DNA from: Stenotrophomonas maltophilia
GTDB lineage: Bacteria; Pseudomonadota; Gammaproteobacteria; Xanthomonadales; Xanthomonadaceae
Direction: 5' to 3'
Length of the DNA stretch: 64,000 nt
Assembly (NCBI RefSeq): GCF_039555535.1
Contig: NZ_CP154630.1
Location: 2,865,001-2,929,000, forward strand
Both the position numbers and the translations under genes were made by a program. This document shows positions 17,415 through 25,794 of the stretch, piece after piece (position 1 is the stretch's first letter; each line of letters starts with the position of its first letter). The notes under the pieces were generated by a model. It was not told the DNA's origin. It worked only from the letters and a program-made list of their open reading frames with translations, and did not search any database.

Positions 17415-17551
17415 GCACTGCTCCTTCCTGGAGGGGGTCCACCCCACTCTAGCGCCGAACCCGTGTCCCTCATGCTTCAGCCCGCCTGCGACCCAGTGAC
17501 GCAGTAGTGCCAGACCATGCCTGGCAGATCCCCTCCACACCGATGATTGAC

Positions 17552-17571
17552 ATGCAGGCATTTGCCTGCAT
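17552..17571. promoter_or_regulatory. Palindrome overlapping the promoter of the SRPBCC-ArsR operon
   Basis: Two 9-bp arms ATGCAGGCA and TGCCTGCAT separated by TT. The right arm runs directly into TATATT (17571-17576), a plausible -10 box for the operon starting at 17621. It is a likely operator for the ArsR-type repressor encoded within the operon. Confidence 0.55.
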
Positions 17572-17620
17572 ATATTCCTCCCAAGGACGGCACCTGCCCG
17601 CCCATCGCGAGGAATCTGCA

Positions 17621-18076
17621 ATGGTGGATATCGCACATCGGGTCGGCATCAAGGCCCCTGCAAGCCAGGTGTACCAGGCCCTGGCGACCCCCGAAGGCGT
17701 CGCCGCTTGGTGGGCCGAAGACACCCACGGCGACCGCAACGTCGGCGGCACGGTGAAGGTCCGTTTCACCAACAACGGCCAGGAAATAGGCGCCATGGAA
17801 ATGCAGCTGGAACAGCTCGTTCCCGGCGAACTCGTGCTCTGGAAGTTCTTGGCCGGCCCTGCCGAATGGATCGGCACGCATGCGCGTTTCGCACTGAAAC
17901 AGGAAGGCGACTACTGCATCGTGCTGTTCACCCACGAAGGCTGGAAGGAACGCGTCGAGTTCACCTCCCACTGCAGCACCAAGTGGGCGGTCTTCTTGAT
18001 GAGCCTCAAAGCCCTGCTGGAAACCGGCAAGGGCCAGCCCAACCCACACGACATCAGGATCGACAACTGGAACTGA
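17621..18076 (+). CDS. SRPBCC (AHSA1/START-like) protein
   Basis: 151 residues from MVDIAHRVGIKAPASQVYQALATPEGVAAWWAEDT, with GAGGA ahead of the ATG. The START-like helix-grip fold is suggested by the N terminus, VRFTNNGQEIGAMEMQLEQL and the C-terminal helix WAVFLMSLKALLETGKG. Members bind hydrophobic small molecules; none is identifiable here. It is the first gene of a three-gene operon with an ArsR regulator and a second, related SRPBCC protein. Confidence 0.82.
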   Translation: MVDIAHRVGIKAPASQVYQALATPEGVAAWWAEDTHGDRNVGGTVKVRFTNNGQEIGAMEMQLEQLVPGELVLWKFLAGPAEWIGTHARFALKQEGDYCIVLFTHEGWKERVEFTSHCSTKWAVFLMSLKALLETGKGQPNPHDIRIDNWN

Positions 18077-18087
18077 AGACGCCCCGC

Positions 18088-18402
18088 ATGAATGCAGACA
18101 AGGTGTTCAAGGCCCTGGCCGACCCCACGCGCAGAACGCTGCTGGACCTGCTCTGCGAGGACAACGGCCAGACCCTGGGCCAGCTGTGCGAACACCTGGA
18201 CATGGCCCGGCAATCGGTCACCCAACACCTGGGCCTGCTGGAAGACGCCAACCTGATCAGCACCGTGCGCCGTGGCCGCGAGAAGCTGCACTTCATCAAC
18301 CCGGTGCCGCTGCATGAAGTCTACGAGCGCTGGGTACGCAAGTTCGAGCAGCAGCGCCTGAGCCTGCTGCATGACCTGAAACGAGAACTGGAAGGAGAAT
18401 GA
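18088..18402 (+). CDS. ArsR/SmtB-family transcriptional regulator
   Basis: 104 residues: MNADKVFKALADPTRRTLLDLL then a winged helix (TLGQLCEHLDMARQSVTQHLGLLEDANLISTVRRGREKLHFINP). No metal-binding ELCVCDL-type cysteine motif is present; it belongs to the subgroup paired with SRPBCC/AHSA1 genes, where the regulator is usually metal-independent. It begins 11 bp after the first SRPBCC gene and its stop overlaps the next ATG (ATGA). Probably an autorepressor acting at the palindrome 17552-17571. Confidence 0.9.
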   Translation: MNADKVFKALADPTRRTLLDLLCEDNGQTLGQLCEHLDMARQSVTQHLGLLEDANLISTVRRGREKLHFINPVPLHEVYERWVRKFEQQRLSLLHDLKRELEGE

Positions 18403-18863
18403 CGATGTCCGCAGAGACCACCCGCTTCATCCACGTGATCTATATCGCCTCCACGCCACAGAAGGTGTTCGAGGCCATCACCAGGCCCGAGATCGCCAGC
18501 CGCTACTGGGGCCATGAAAACGTCTCGGACTGGAAGCCCGGCTCGCGCTGGCAGCATGTGCGCGCCAACGAAACGCGCTCGGTCGAGCTGGTCGGCGAAG
18601 TGGTGGAGCGCACCCCGCCCTCGCGGCTGGTCATCACCTGGGCCGCCGCCTCGCAGGCCGACAACCCGGACGCCTACAGCCGGGTGACCTTCGAGATCGT
18701 GCCCTACCAGGACATGGTGCGGCTGACGGTTACCCATGAGGAGCTGGAACCGGGCAGCGGCATGGATACCGGCATCCGCCAGGGCTGGCCGATCGTGCTG
18801 TCCAGCCTGAAGTCGTTGTTGGAGACGGGCAAGGGGCTGGATGTGTTTGCGAAGCCGGCGTAG
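18399..18863 (+). CDS. SRPBCC (AHSA1-like) protein
   Basis: 154 residues: FIHVIYIASTPQKVFEAITRPEIASRYWGHENVSDWKPGSRW at the N terminus and WPIVLSSLKSLLETGKGLDVF at the end. A paralogue of the first SRPBCC gene (shared LKxLLETGKG helix), typical of genes paired with ArsR regulators. Its ligand is unknown. It overlaps the ArsR gene by 4 bp. Confidence 0.87.
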   Translation: MTMSAETTRFIHVIYIASTPQKVFEAITRPEIASRYWGHENVSDWKPGSRWQHVRANETRSVELVGEVVERTPPSRLVITWAAASQADNPDAYSRVTFEIVPYQDMVRLTVTHEELEPGSGMDTGIRQGWPIVLSSLKSLLETGKGLDVFAKPA

Positions 18864-18996
18864 TCGTCGGGAGGGTTGGCCCGCGCGAGCGGCACCGGGG
18901 AGATGGCCCCTGTTGCCGCCGCCGCACAATCCCCAATCACTCCCACAAATTGCATTTCATGGAACAATAGGGAGCACATGGTTCTCGAGTTCCGTT

Positions 18997-19416
18997 ATGT
19001 CCCCCGCGTTGCTAACCGTCGATCAGGCTGCCCAGCAGCTCAGCCTGCACCCCAAAACCGTCCTGCGGCATATCCGTAGCGGCCAACTGCGCGCGACCCG
19101 CATCGGCAAGTCCTATCGCATCACCGCCGAAGACCTCGACGTGTTCACCGGCACCGTGCGTGAGCCCTCCGCTGCGTGCCCACAGCTCACCACCGTGGTG
19201 GACATTCCCGGATGCGGTGCGACACGTGCCGCCGACCTGGCCCGTGCCCTGCATGCGCGCGTCACCGGCCGCGAGGCCGACGATGAGCCGCTGCGCATGG
19301 AGACGATCTATTCGCCTGAGCACGATGTGCTCAAGCTGATCGTGATCGGTGGCCTGGCAGGTTCCACGGCGCTGCTGGTCAGCCTGCAGCGTCTGCTGCA
19401 GGACCGCAGCGCATGA
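18997..19416 (+). CDS. Excisionase/MerR-type HTH DNA-binding protein
   Basis: 139 residues. The first ~50 residues are a HTH_17-like winged helix (LLTVDQAAQQLSLHPKTVLRHIRSGQLRATRIGKSYRITAEDLDVF). The remainder (TTVVDIPGCGATRAADLARALHARV...HDVLKLIVIGGLAGSTALLVSLQRLL) is an uncharacterised C-terminal domain. It opens a compact operon with an alpha/beta hydrolase (ATGA overlap) and a DUF4180 protein. It is not linked to any phage gene, so it is probably a regulator rather than a true excisionase. Confidence 0.8.
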   Translation: MSPALLTVDQAAQQLSLHPKTVLRHIRSGQLRATRIGKSYRITAEDLDVFTGTVREPSAACPQLTTVVDIPGCGATRAADLARALHARVTGREADDEPLRMETIYSPEHDVLKLIVIGGLAGSTALLVSLQRLLQDRSA

Positions 19417-20279
19417 AGCGGCAGCGCCCCGGCATTCCCACGCAGCACGTACTTGCCGCCTACCGCCAGGTGCTTTCGGACTGGCCGGGACCCCACGAAT
19501 CGCACCATCTCGCCACCCGTGCCGGTTCCACATTTGTGGTCAGCTGCGGCCCGGAACACGGCCCTGCCCTGGTGCTGCTGCATGGCACCCTCAGCAATGC
19601 CGCCAGCTGGATGTTCGATGCTGAACGTTGGAGCGAGCACTACCGCGTGCATGCCGTCGACATCATTGGCGAACCGGGCCTCAGCGAAGGCACGCAACCT
19701 GCGCTGGACAGCGATGCGCATGCGCAATGGCTGGATGATGTCCTCGACGCACTCGGCGTGGAAAGTGCAGCATTCGTGGGCCTGTCGTTCGGCGGCTTCC
19801 TGGCACTGGACTACGCGCTGCGAAGGCCTGCCCGGGTCAACGCACTGGTCCTGGTCAGCCCCTCGGGTATCGGGCGCCAGCGTGCATTCCTGCTCAAGGC
19901 GCTGCCACTGTTGCTGCTTGGCCGATGGGGACGCGAGCGCCTTCGCCGTGCGGTCATGGGTCCCGCGCCACTACATGCACCTGCACGTGCGCAGCCGCTG
20001 CTCGACCTGTTGGCATTGATCCGTGCCGAGGTTCGGCCACGTCCGCTGCGCATTCCCCCCATCAGCGACGAGCGGCTGGCTGCGTTGCATCCGCCGGTAG
20101 CCCTTGTCATGGGCGCGCGTGATGCCCTCATCGACACCCCTGCCGCCGCCGAACGCATGAAACGGCTCGTCCCGACGGCGGACGTCACCCTGCTCGCAGA
20201 CGCCTATCACTACATCCCCGGCCTGCGCGAAGACATCCTCGCCCGGCTGCGTCAACTGCAGAACCTCCAGCATGAATGA
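19413..20279 (+). CDS. Alpha/beta-fold hydrolase
   Basis: 288 residues. Features are the oxyanion region LVLLHGTLSNAASWMFD, nucleophile elbow VGLSFGGFLALDYAL (Ser in GLSFGG), acid region LVMGARDALID and catalytic-His candidate DAYHYIPG. No signal peptide, so cytoplasmic. It overlaps the HTH gene by 4 bp and the DUF4180 gene by 8 bp. The substrate is unknown. Confidence 0.88.
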   Translation: MKRQRPGIPTQHVLAAYRQVLSDWPGPHESHHLATRAGSTFVVSCGPEHGPALVLLHGTLSNAASWMFDAERWSEHYRVHAVDIIGEPGLSEGTQPALDSDAHAQWLDDVLDALGVESAAFVGLSFGGFLALDYALRRPARVNALVLVSPSGIGRQRAFLLKALPLLLLGRWGRERLRRAVMGPAPLHAPARAQPLLDLLALIRAEVRPRPLRIPPISDERLAALHPPVALVMGARDALIDTPAAAERMKRLVPTADVTLLADAYHYIPGLREDILARLRQLQNLQHE

Positions 20280-20649
20280 TTCCATTGAACACATCGGCAC
20301 CACCCGCCTCCTGCGCATCGAGCCGCAGGGCCCCGCACTCGATGCCAACGGCCTGCGCGATCTGGTCGGCGACGCCCTTGGGCATCAGGCCGAGTGGATT
20401 GCCGTGCCGGTGCAGCGCCTTTCGGCAGACTTCTTCGAGCTGCGCTCCGGCACGGCCGGGCAATGGCTGCAGATGCTGGTGAACTACCGCCTGCGCTTCG
20501 CCGTGCTGGGCGATGTCAGCGGCTACCGCGCACAGAGTGAATCGCTGGACGCGTGGATCACCGAATGCAACCGTGGTCGCGATGGCTGCTTCGTGGCCGA
20601 TTGGGATGCTCTGCTGGCTCGCCTTTCGGCCCCCGCCAGCGCGGGCTGA
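20272..20649 (+). CDS. DUF4180-family protein
   Basis: 125 residues. AEWIAVPVQRLSADFFELRSGTAGQWLQMLVNYRLRFAVLGDVS is characteristic of DUF4180, a small alpha/beta family of unknown function found next to regulators and hydrolases. It overlaps the hydrolase gene by 8 bp, so is translationally coupled. Confidence 0.8.
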   Translation: MNDSIEHIGTTRLLRIEPQGPALDANGLRDLVGDALGHQAEWIAVPVQRLSADFFELRSGTAGQWLQMLVNYRLRFAVLGDVSGYRAQSESLDAWITECNRGRDGCFVADWDALLARLSAPASAG

Positions 20650-20746
20650 ACGCCAACCCCACGCTCACCCTCACCGAACCCGGTTCCGACTGCACTCCGA
20701 CGGCGCCCGCCACAGCATCGCCGGCAGGCTCCCCAGGCGACGTTCG

Positions 20747-21511
20747 ATGAGTGCTTCAGACGCAGATTCCCTGCACAGCAAAGTGGCGGCGGTCACCCTT
20801 GGCTTCTGGGTGATGAAAATTGCCGCCACCACCCTCGGCGAGACTGCGGGCGATCTGCTGTCGATGACGCTCAACCTGGGCTACGTGACCAGCTCGGCCA
20901 TCCTGCTGACGATCTTTGCCGGCCTGCTGGGCATGCAGTTGTCGGCACGGCGCTTCCACCCGGTGCTGTTCTGGTCGGTGGTGCTGGCCACCAGCACCGC
21001 CGGCACGACGATGTCCGACCTGCTCGACCGCACGCTTGGCCTGGGCTACGCCACCGGCGCCAGCCTGCTGGCCGGCTGCCTGGCGCTGGTGCTGCTGGCC
21101 TGGCGCATGTCGGAAAAGTCGATCTCGGTCAGCAACATCGCATCGCGCCGCGCCGAAGGCTTCTACTGGACCGCCGTGCTGTTCTCCAACACGCTCGGCA
21201 CCGCGCTGGGCGACTTCCTCGCCGACGATTCCGGGCTGGGCTTCACCGGCGGCGCACTGCTGATCGGCAGCCTCATCGCGCTCACTGCGCTGGCCAGCCG
21301 CATCGGGGGCATCAACCGGGTCATCCTGTTCTGGATCGCCTTCGTGCTCACCCGCCCGTTCGGCGCCACCTTCGGCGACCTGCTCACCAAGCCGCTGGAG
21401 AAGGGCGGCCTGGGCTTCGGCACGGTAGGCTCGTCGCTGGTGCTGTTCACCCTCCTCGCCACACTGGTGGCACTGCCAATGCTGCAGCGTAAGGCGCAGC
21501 CAGCCAGCTAG
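20747..21511 (+). CDS. COG4705-type membrane protein with four internal repeats
   Basis: 254 residues from MSASDADSLHSKVAAVTLGFW. It is a polytopic protein of about eight hydrophobic segments arranged as four copies of a helix pair. Each copy starts with a GDLL-like motif: TLGETAGDLL (29-38), TAGTTMSDLL (84-93), TLGTALGDFL (149-158) and PFGATFGDLL (204-213), three of them followed by LGxG/LGF. It matches the predicted membrane-anchored protein family COG4705. The conserved acidic residues in or near the membrane suggest ion or metal handling, but that is inference. Confidence 0.8.
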   Translation: MSASDADSLHSKVAAVTLGFWVMKIAATTLGETAGDLLSMTLNLGYVTSSAILLTIFAGLLGMQLSARRFHPVLFWSVVLATSTAGTTMSDLLDRTLGLGYATGASLLAGCLALVLLAWRMSEKSISVSNIASRRAEGFYWTAVLFSNTLGTALGDFLADDSGLGFTGGALLIGSLIALTALASRIGGINRVILFWIAFVLTRPFGATFGDLLTKPLEKGGLGFGTVGSSLVLFTLLATLVALPMLQRKAQPAS

Positions 21512-22290
21512 CGCGCCGTCCAGCCCCCATCCACCGGCAGCGCCGTGCCGGTAATCTGCGCCGCCGCGTCCGAGGCCAGGAACACCACCATCTCGCCCAG
21601 CTGATCGGGCGTCACGAACTGCAACGACGGCTGCTTTTCAGCCAGCAGCGCACGCGCGGCGGTTTCCTGATCCGTGCCTTCGTGCTCGGCCAACGCGGTG
21701 ATCTGCTGCTCGACCAGCGCCGTTCGCACCCAGCCCGGGCAGATGGCATTGGCGGTAATGCCGGTGCCCGCATTCTCCAGCGCGGTCACCTTGGTAAACC
21801 CCACCACGCCATGCTTGGCCGCCACATAGGCCGACTTGTTCACCGAGCCCACCAACCCGTGCACCGACGCGATGTTGATGATGCGGCCGGCGCCCTGCTG
21901 CTTCATGTGCGGCAAGGCCGCCGCCGTTGCATGGAACACCGCCGACAGGTTCAGCGCCAGGATCGCATCCCATTTCTCGACCGGGAATTCCTCGATCGAC
22001 GCGGTGTACTGGATGCCCGCGTTGTTCACCAGGATGTCGATGCGGCCCATCTTCGCAACGGCGTGGTCGATCAGTCCGCGCACCGCCTCGCCGCGCGACA
22101 GGTCGGCGCCGTCATGCGCCACTCGCACACCGAACTCAGCTTCCAACCGCGAACGAATGCGCTCGATCTCCGCCGCATCGCCGAAGCCATTCAGCACGAT
22201 GTCCGCGCCCTGCCGCGCCAGCGCGGTGGCAATGCCAAGACCGATACCGCTGGTGGAGCCGGTGACCACCGCAACCTTTCCATTGAACAT
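21508..22290 (-). CDS. 3-Hydroxybutyrate dehydrogenase
   Basis: 260 residues starting at MFNGKVAVVTGSTSGIG, chosen over upstream ATGs because a GGAAG site lies at the right distance. It is a classical short-chain dehydrogenase: TGSTSGIGLGIA cofactor loop, NNAGIQ, Ser in IASVHGLVGS, and the YVAAKHG Tyr/Lys pair. The sequence GIQYTASIEEFPVEKWDAILALNLS and the ending QITGTALPVDGGWTAR are typical of D-3-hydroxybutyrate dehydrogenase (NAD). It oxidises 3-hydroxybutyrate to acetoacetate. Convergent with the COG4705 gene, with a 4-bp overlap. Confidence 0.9.
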   Translation of the reverse strand: MFNGKVAVVTGSTSGIGLGIATALARQGADIVLNGFGDAAEIERIRSRLEAEFGVRVAHDGADLSRGEAVRGLIDHAVAKMGRIDILVNNAGIQYTASIEEFPVEKWDAILALNLSAVFHATAAALPHMKQQGAGRIINIASVHGLVGSVNKSAYVAAKHGVVGFTKVTALENAGTGITANAICPGWVRTALVEQQITALAEHEGTDQETAARALLAEKQPSLQFVTPDQLGEMVVFLASDAAAQITGTALPVDGGWTAR

Positions 22291-22351
22291 GGGTGAGCTT
22301 CCATCGGGCATAGGCAGCCAGTGTAGCGTCACCGACCGCCGCACCCACTTC

Positions 22352-22831
22352 CTACGCGTCCACATCCAATGAATGCGCCAACAGGAACTCCCGGGCGTAC
22401 TCATTCCCACCCTGCGCCGAAGCGCGGATCAGGGACACCGCACGTGGCACGTCGCTGGCGACTCCCTTGCCATGGAACAGCGCCAGGCCAAACTCGTACA
22501 TGGCCGACGGATAGCCGGCCTCCGATGCGCGCTCAAAATGCGCGGCCGCCCGCGTGACGTCCTGCTCAACGCCGTCACCCGTCAGCAGTCGCAGTCCCAG
22601 CGCATGGATGGCCGGGATGTAACCTTTCTCCGCGGCCTGCTTGAGGGTCGCGAGGCTGTCCGCCTCGGCATGTGCATCGTCCTCCCCTTCAGGCACCGAA
22701 GCAGAGAGAAACAACGCTTCGGCACACCCGCGTGCAAGATGGGGGGCCAACAGCCGCCGCGCCTCGGCAATGTCACCGTGGTCGAGCAGCGCATCGAAGT
22801 CGGTCGTGAGCTGGGTTGGCATGTCCGTCAT
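22352..22831 (-). CDS. Sel1-like repeat protein
   Basis: 159 residues from MTDMPTQLTTDFDALL, with the ribosome site AAAGGAAG. Two Sel1-type repeats are visible: ATLKQAAEKGYIPAIHALGLRLLTGDGVEQD and AAAHFERASEAGYPSAMYEFGLALFHGKGVASD, followed by a partial third. Such solenoids serve as protein-interaction scaffolds. No signal peptide; partner unknown. Confidence 0.85.
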   Translation of the reverse strand: MTDMPTQLTTDFDALLDHGDIAEARRLLAPHLARGCAEALFLSASVPEGEDDAHAEADSLATLKQAAEKGYIPAIHALGLRLLTGDGVEQDVTRAAAHFERASEAGYPSAMYEFGLALFHGKGVASDVPRAVSLIRASAQGGNEYAREFLLAHSLDVDA

Positions 22832-22997
22832 GGCGCAGGCTTCCTTTCTGTTCGCGGGCATACCTTCGCCCCGCTGCCATTATGCCTGCACCATGCCAGC
22901 GCATTTCGCCAGCCCCACAAGACCGGGTGACCTGAAGACTCTCTGCACCCATCGCTGTTGGCCCTATAGTCAGCGCAATCCACCCAAGGATGGCCCG

Positions 22998-24374
22998 ATG
23001 ACCCCCTGCAAGGCCCTGCTGCCTGCCGCCCTGATCGCGCTGCTCGCTCCCGCTACCAGCGTGGCCGCACCGGCCGCACAACCGGCCACACCGCTCACCA
23101 CCGGCAGCGTGCGGCTGGATATTGCCAGCGGCCGTGTCGAGGGCGATGTCTGCATGTCCAACCTCCCAGCCGAATCAAGGGGCGCGTTCGTACTCAACGC
23201 CGGTCTGAACGTCGCGCGGGTCTCCGACGGTGACGGCAAGCCGGTAGGGTTCGATGGCTGGTACGACCCGGGTGTGGATGGCGAAGCGCGTGTCTATACC
23301 CTGGCAGAGCCCGCCGCCGCGCTCTGCGTGCAGTATGTGGGCGCGTTCCCGCTGTACCCGAAGCACGATGCCCTGGGCGACTTCAAGGGCATGATGGCCT
23401 TCAACGGCGACAGCGCCCGCTTCACCGAGCAGTCCGCATGGCTGCCGCAGGCGTTCGATCCCAAGGCGCGCGTGCGCAGCAGCGAGAGCCGCTACGACCT
23501 GCAGGTGGACTGCGCCGGCTGCCGCTTCCTGTATCTCAACGGCAGCCCGGCCATCGAAGGCGCGCAGGGGCGATTCCGCAGCGACAACGCGCGGCCGATC
23601 CTGCTGTTCGGCGGCAGCGGCCCGATCACCCGCACTGCGCAGGTCACCATCCTCAACGAGACCCTGCCCACGGCCAAGGTCGATGCATTGTCCAGCACGG
23701 TGCAGAAGGTTGCCGACGTGCACAGCCGCTACATGGGCGCGCCGCTGGCCGACCGCCCCACCTTCCTGCGCATGGTCACGCTCAACCAGATCGAGCGCGA
23801 CCGCGAAGGCAGCGAATGGGGCTTTGCCACCTGGCCGACCATCGCCATGAGCGGCAGCATCGGCAATGTGGCCGACTCGCTGCTGGCCGGGGGCGAGCAG
23901 GCCGAGCGGCGCGTGCAGTACATCGCACACGAAATGGGCCATTACTATTTCGGCACACTGAACCGTCCGCAGGGGCCGTATTTCTGGGTGCTGCTGGAGT
24001 CCAGCGCCGAGTTCCTGTCGATCAGGGCGCTGCGTGAGATCAGTGGCGATGCCGCGGCCGATCGCTATATTGCGCGACTGCAATCGACCATCGACACGCA
24101 GGACAAGCCGCTGCCAGCATTCGATGCCATCGACAGCAGCTCCGATCTGGGCGAGATGTATCGCTACGTCTATGCCCCCTTGCTGTTGCTCTCGCTGGAG
24201 AAACAGGTGGGCGAAGCGAAGATGCAGGCCTTCATGCGCGGGCTGCTGGCCGCGCCGTCGCCGAGGAACTGGGCCGAGCTGCAGACCATCGCACTGAAGG
24301 CCGGCATCGACGCCAAGGCCTGGGAGCGTTGGCGGGCCAGCTGTGTGGCAGGTGGCACACCGAGGTGCCGGTAG
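22998..24374 (+). CDS. Exported M1-like (gluzincin) zinc metallopeptidase
   Basis: 458 residues with a signal peptide (MTPCKALLPAALIALLAPAT...VAA). An HEXXH-X18-E zinc site is present: IAHEMGHYYFG, followed 18 residues after the second His by Glu in LLESSAEF. This spacing is that of M1 aminopeptidases. The N-terminal half is beta-rich (YDLQVDCAGCRFLYLNGSP). Probably periplasmic. The usual M1 GAMEN motif is not seen, so the peptidase specificity is uncertain. The TAG stop codon is the TAG of a REP element (GTAGATTCACGCC). Confidence 0.8.
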   Translation: MTPCKALLPAALIALLAPATSVAAPAAQPATPLTTGSVRLDIASGRVEGDVCMSNLPAESRGAFVLNAGLNVARVSDGDGKPVGFDGWYDPGVDGEARVYTLAEPAAALCVQYVGAFPLYPKHDALGDFKGMMAFNGDSARFTEQSAWLPQAFDPKARVRSSESRYDLQVDCAGCRFLYLNGSPAIEGAQGRFRSDNARPILLFGGSGPITRTAQVTILNETLPTAKVDALSSTVQKVADVHSRYMGAPLADRPTFLRMVTLNQIERDREGSEWGFATWPTIAMSGSIGNVADSLLAGGEQAERRVQYIAHEMGHYYFGTLNRPQGPYFWVLLESSAEFLSIRALREISGDAAADRYIARLQSTIDTQDKPLPAFDAIDSSSDLGEMYRYVYAPLLLLSLEKQVGEAKMQAFMRGLLAAPSPRNWAELQTIALKAGIDAKAWERWRASCVAGGTPRCR

Positions 24375-24397
24375 ATTCACGCCACGCGTGGATTCAC
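24371..24397. repeat. GTAGATCC-class REP palindrome overlapping a stop codon
   Basis: GTAGATTCACGCCACGCGTG and its complement arm. The first TAG is the stop codon of the metallopeptidase gene. Same class as 1117-1142, 25018-25043 and 41643-41757. Confidence 0.8.
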
Positions 24398-24500
24398 TCC
24401 CTCAACGCCCGCACAACTGAATCGCCCAGCACCGTGTCCAAGGCAACTCGCCCCCTGGCCCCTCCATTTGCCAATCAGCGCCGCTGATGTCCCCGCGCAA

Positions 24501-24980
24501 TCAGAAGAACAGACCCGCCTGATCCAAAGTCGCCAATGGATTGGCCTTCCGCACCGCCTCCAGGAACAGCAGGAAATCGCGATTGAACAGCGTCAGGTTG
24601 TTGGTGAACGTCACGCATTTTCTGCCCGATGCTTTGCTGAAGCACACCTGCCACACATAGCGCCCGTAGATCTTGTCGGAGGTGCGAGTGACTGAGGTGA
24701 TCTGCGAAAGCGAAACCGCCGTAGGCACCGGGCCACGCCGTAGGTAAAAGGACGCCGCATCAAAGAAGTAGTGCTCCCGATCCTCTTTCCCATCCACCAT
24801 CACCAAGGTCATGGATGTACCGGAGATCCGGCGAGGGGGATCCAAACGCAGCCCCGATTTCACGGACGAGCGAGCAGTTGCTGACATTCGCCGAAGGATG
24901 AACCAAAGGATAACCAACGGAAGCGCCGCAACGACAATGAAGCCTGCAGTCTTCAAAACAGTTTCCAGCGTGCTAGGCAC
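24501..24980 (-). CDS. Hypothetical single-span membrane protein
   Basis: 159 residues. One N-terminal membrane helix (GFIVVAALPLVILWFILRRM), then a basic linker and a ~110-residue soluble domain (MTLVMVDGKEDREHYFFDAASFYLRRGPVPTAVSLSQITSVTRT), which looks like a small PH-like beta domain facing the cytoplasm. I do not recognise the family. It is flanked on both sides by REP elements and has no operon partner. Confidence 0.6.
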   Translation of the reverse strand: MPSTLETVLKTAGFIVVAALPLVILWFILRRMSATARSSVKSGLRLDPPRRISGTSMTLVMVDGKEDREHYFFDAASFYLRRGPVPTAVSLSQITSVTRTSDKIYGRYVWQVCFSKASGRKCVTFTNNLTLFNRDFLLFLEAVRKANPLATLDQAGLFF

Positions 24981-25017
24981 ACAGATCTCCAGGATGAACG
25001 TTCAGGCGATACCCAAG

Positions 25018-25043
25018 TAGATCCACGCCACGCGTGGATGCTC
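25018..25043. repeat. GTAGATCC-class REP palindrome
   Basis: GTAGATCCACGCCACGCGTG with its complementary arm, between two minus-strand genes. Confidence 0.75.
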
Positions 25044-25059
25044 TGGCTTCAACGCCTTT

Positions 25060-25794
25060 TCACTTCCAATGATCCGGCCCCAGGAACGGCAGGCTCAGCA
25101 CAAACACCGGCACCGCCACAGGGATTAGCGCCGCGCCGAGCACCTTGCCCGCCGCCGAACCCGCACCCGGCTTGTCCTCCCTCTCCGGTAGGATCCGCTG
25201 CTCACGCGCATTGATCGGCTGTGCAAGCTTCCCTTTCTCCGCCAGCACCGCAGCATCCGACAACTGCACCCGTTCGCCGTCGCCCTCGAACAGCGCGCTG
25301 TAATAGCTGCCGCCCTTCCTTGAAAGATTGCAGGCGCGATCAAACGCCAGCGCGTAACGGGTCCGGTCCATCGGCAGGTGGTAGCGCGCCCGCTCCTCCA
25401 CGGCCTTGGCCTCACGCGGGGGGACCTCAATCCGCTCCAGCCTGAACTGTGCGGCCTGCTCTGCCGTTACCTGCTCCGGCCGCAGCAGCAGCGCATAGCT
25501 GCCGTGCACCTTGGCCTTGTTGGCCGGGTCGCGCCAGTCTTCATGGAAGTACATCTGCGCGCAGGCCACCGCCTCGCGCAGCGGGCTGTCCATCAGCGCC
25601 CGATACTCGCGGAACGGCGCGGCATTGAAGCGCATCGGCTCGTCATAGCGCGGCAACAGGTACAGCTGGCCGTCGTCGGCCACGAACGCACTGGTGATCT
25701 CGCGGCTTGAGGCGTGCTCCTCCGGGCCACTGGCACAGCCGGACAGCAGACCAAGGCACAGGGCGGAGAAGGTGAAGAGGATGGACGTTCGCAT
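25060..25794 (-). CDS. Hypothetical lipoprotein
   Basis: 244 residues from MRTSILFTFSALCLGLLSGC, a clear lipoprotein signal with lipobox LLSGC. The body has no motif I recognise (DDGQLYLLPRYDEPMRFNAAPFREYRALMDSPLREAVACAQMYFHEDWRD), and it ends in a hydrophobic C-terminal segment (VLGALIPVAVPVFVLSLPFL-like), so it may also be anchored by its tail. Two cysteines outside the lipobox could form a disulfide. Function unknown. Confidence 0.75.
   Translation of the reverse strand: MRTSILFTFSALCLGLLSGCASGPEEHASSREITSAFVADDGQLYLLPRYDEPMRFNAAPFREYRALMDSPLREAVACAQMYFHEDWRDPANKAKVHGSYALLLRPEQVTAEQAAQFRLERIEVPPREAKAVEERARYHLPMDRTRYALAFDRACNLSRKGGSYYSALFEGDGERVQLSDAAVLAEKGKLAQPINAREQRILPEREDKPGAGSAAGKVLGAALIPVAVPVFVLSLPFLGPDHWK

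Noticed and set aside
18997..19416. True phage excisionase
   Set aside because: The HTH is excisionase-like but the protein has a long C-terminal domain, sits in an operon with a hydrolase and DUF4180, and no integrase is present.
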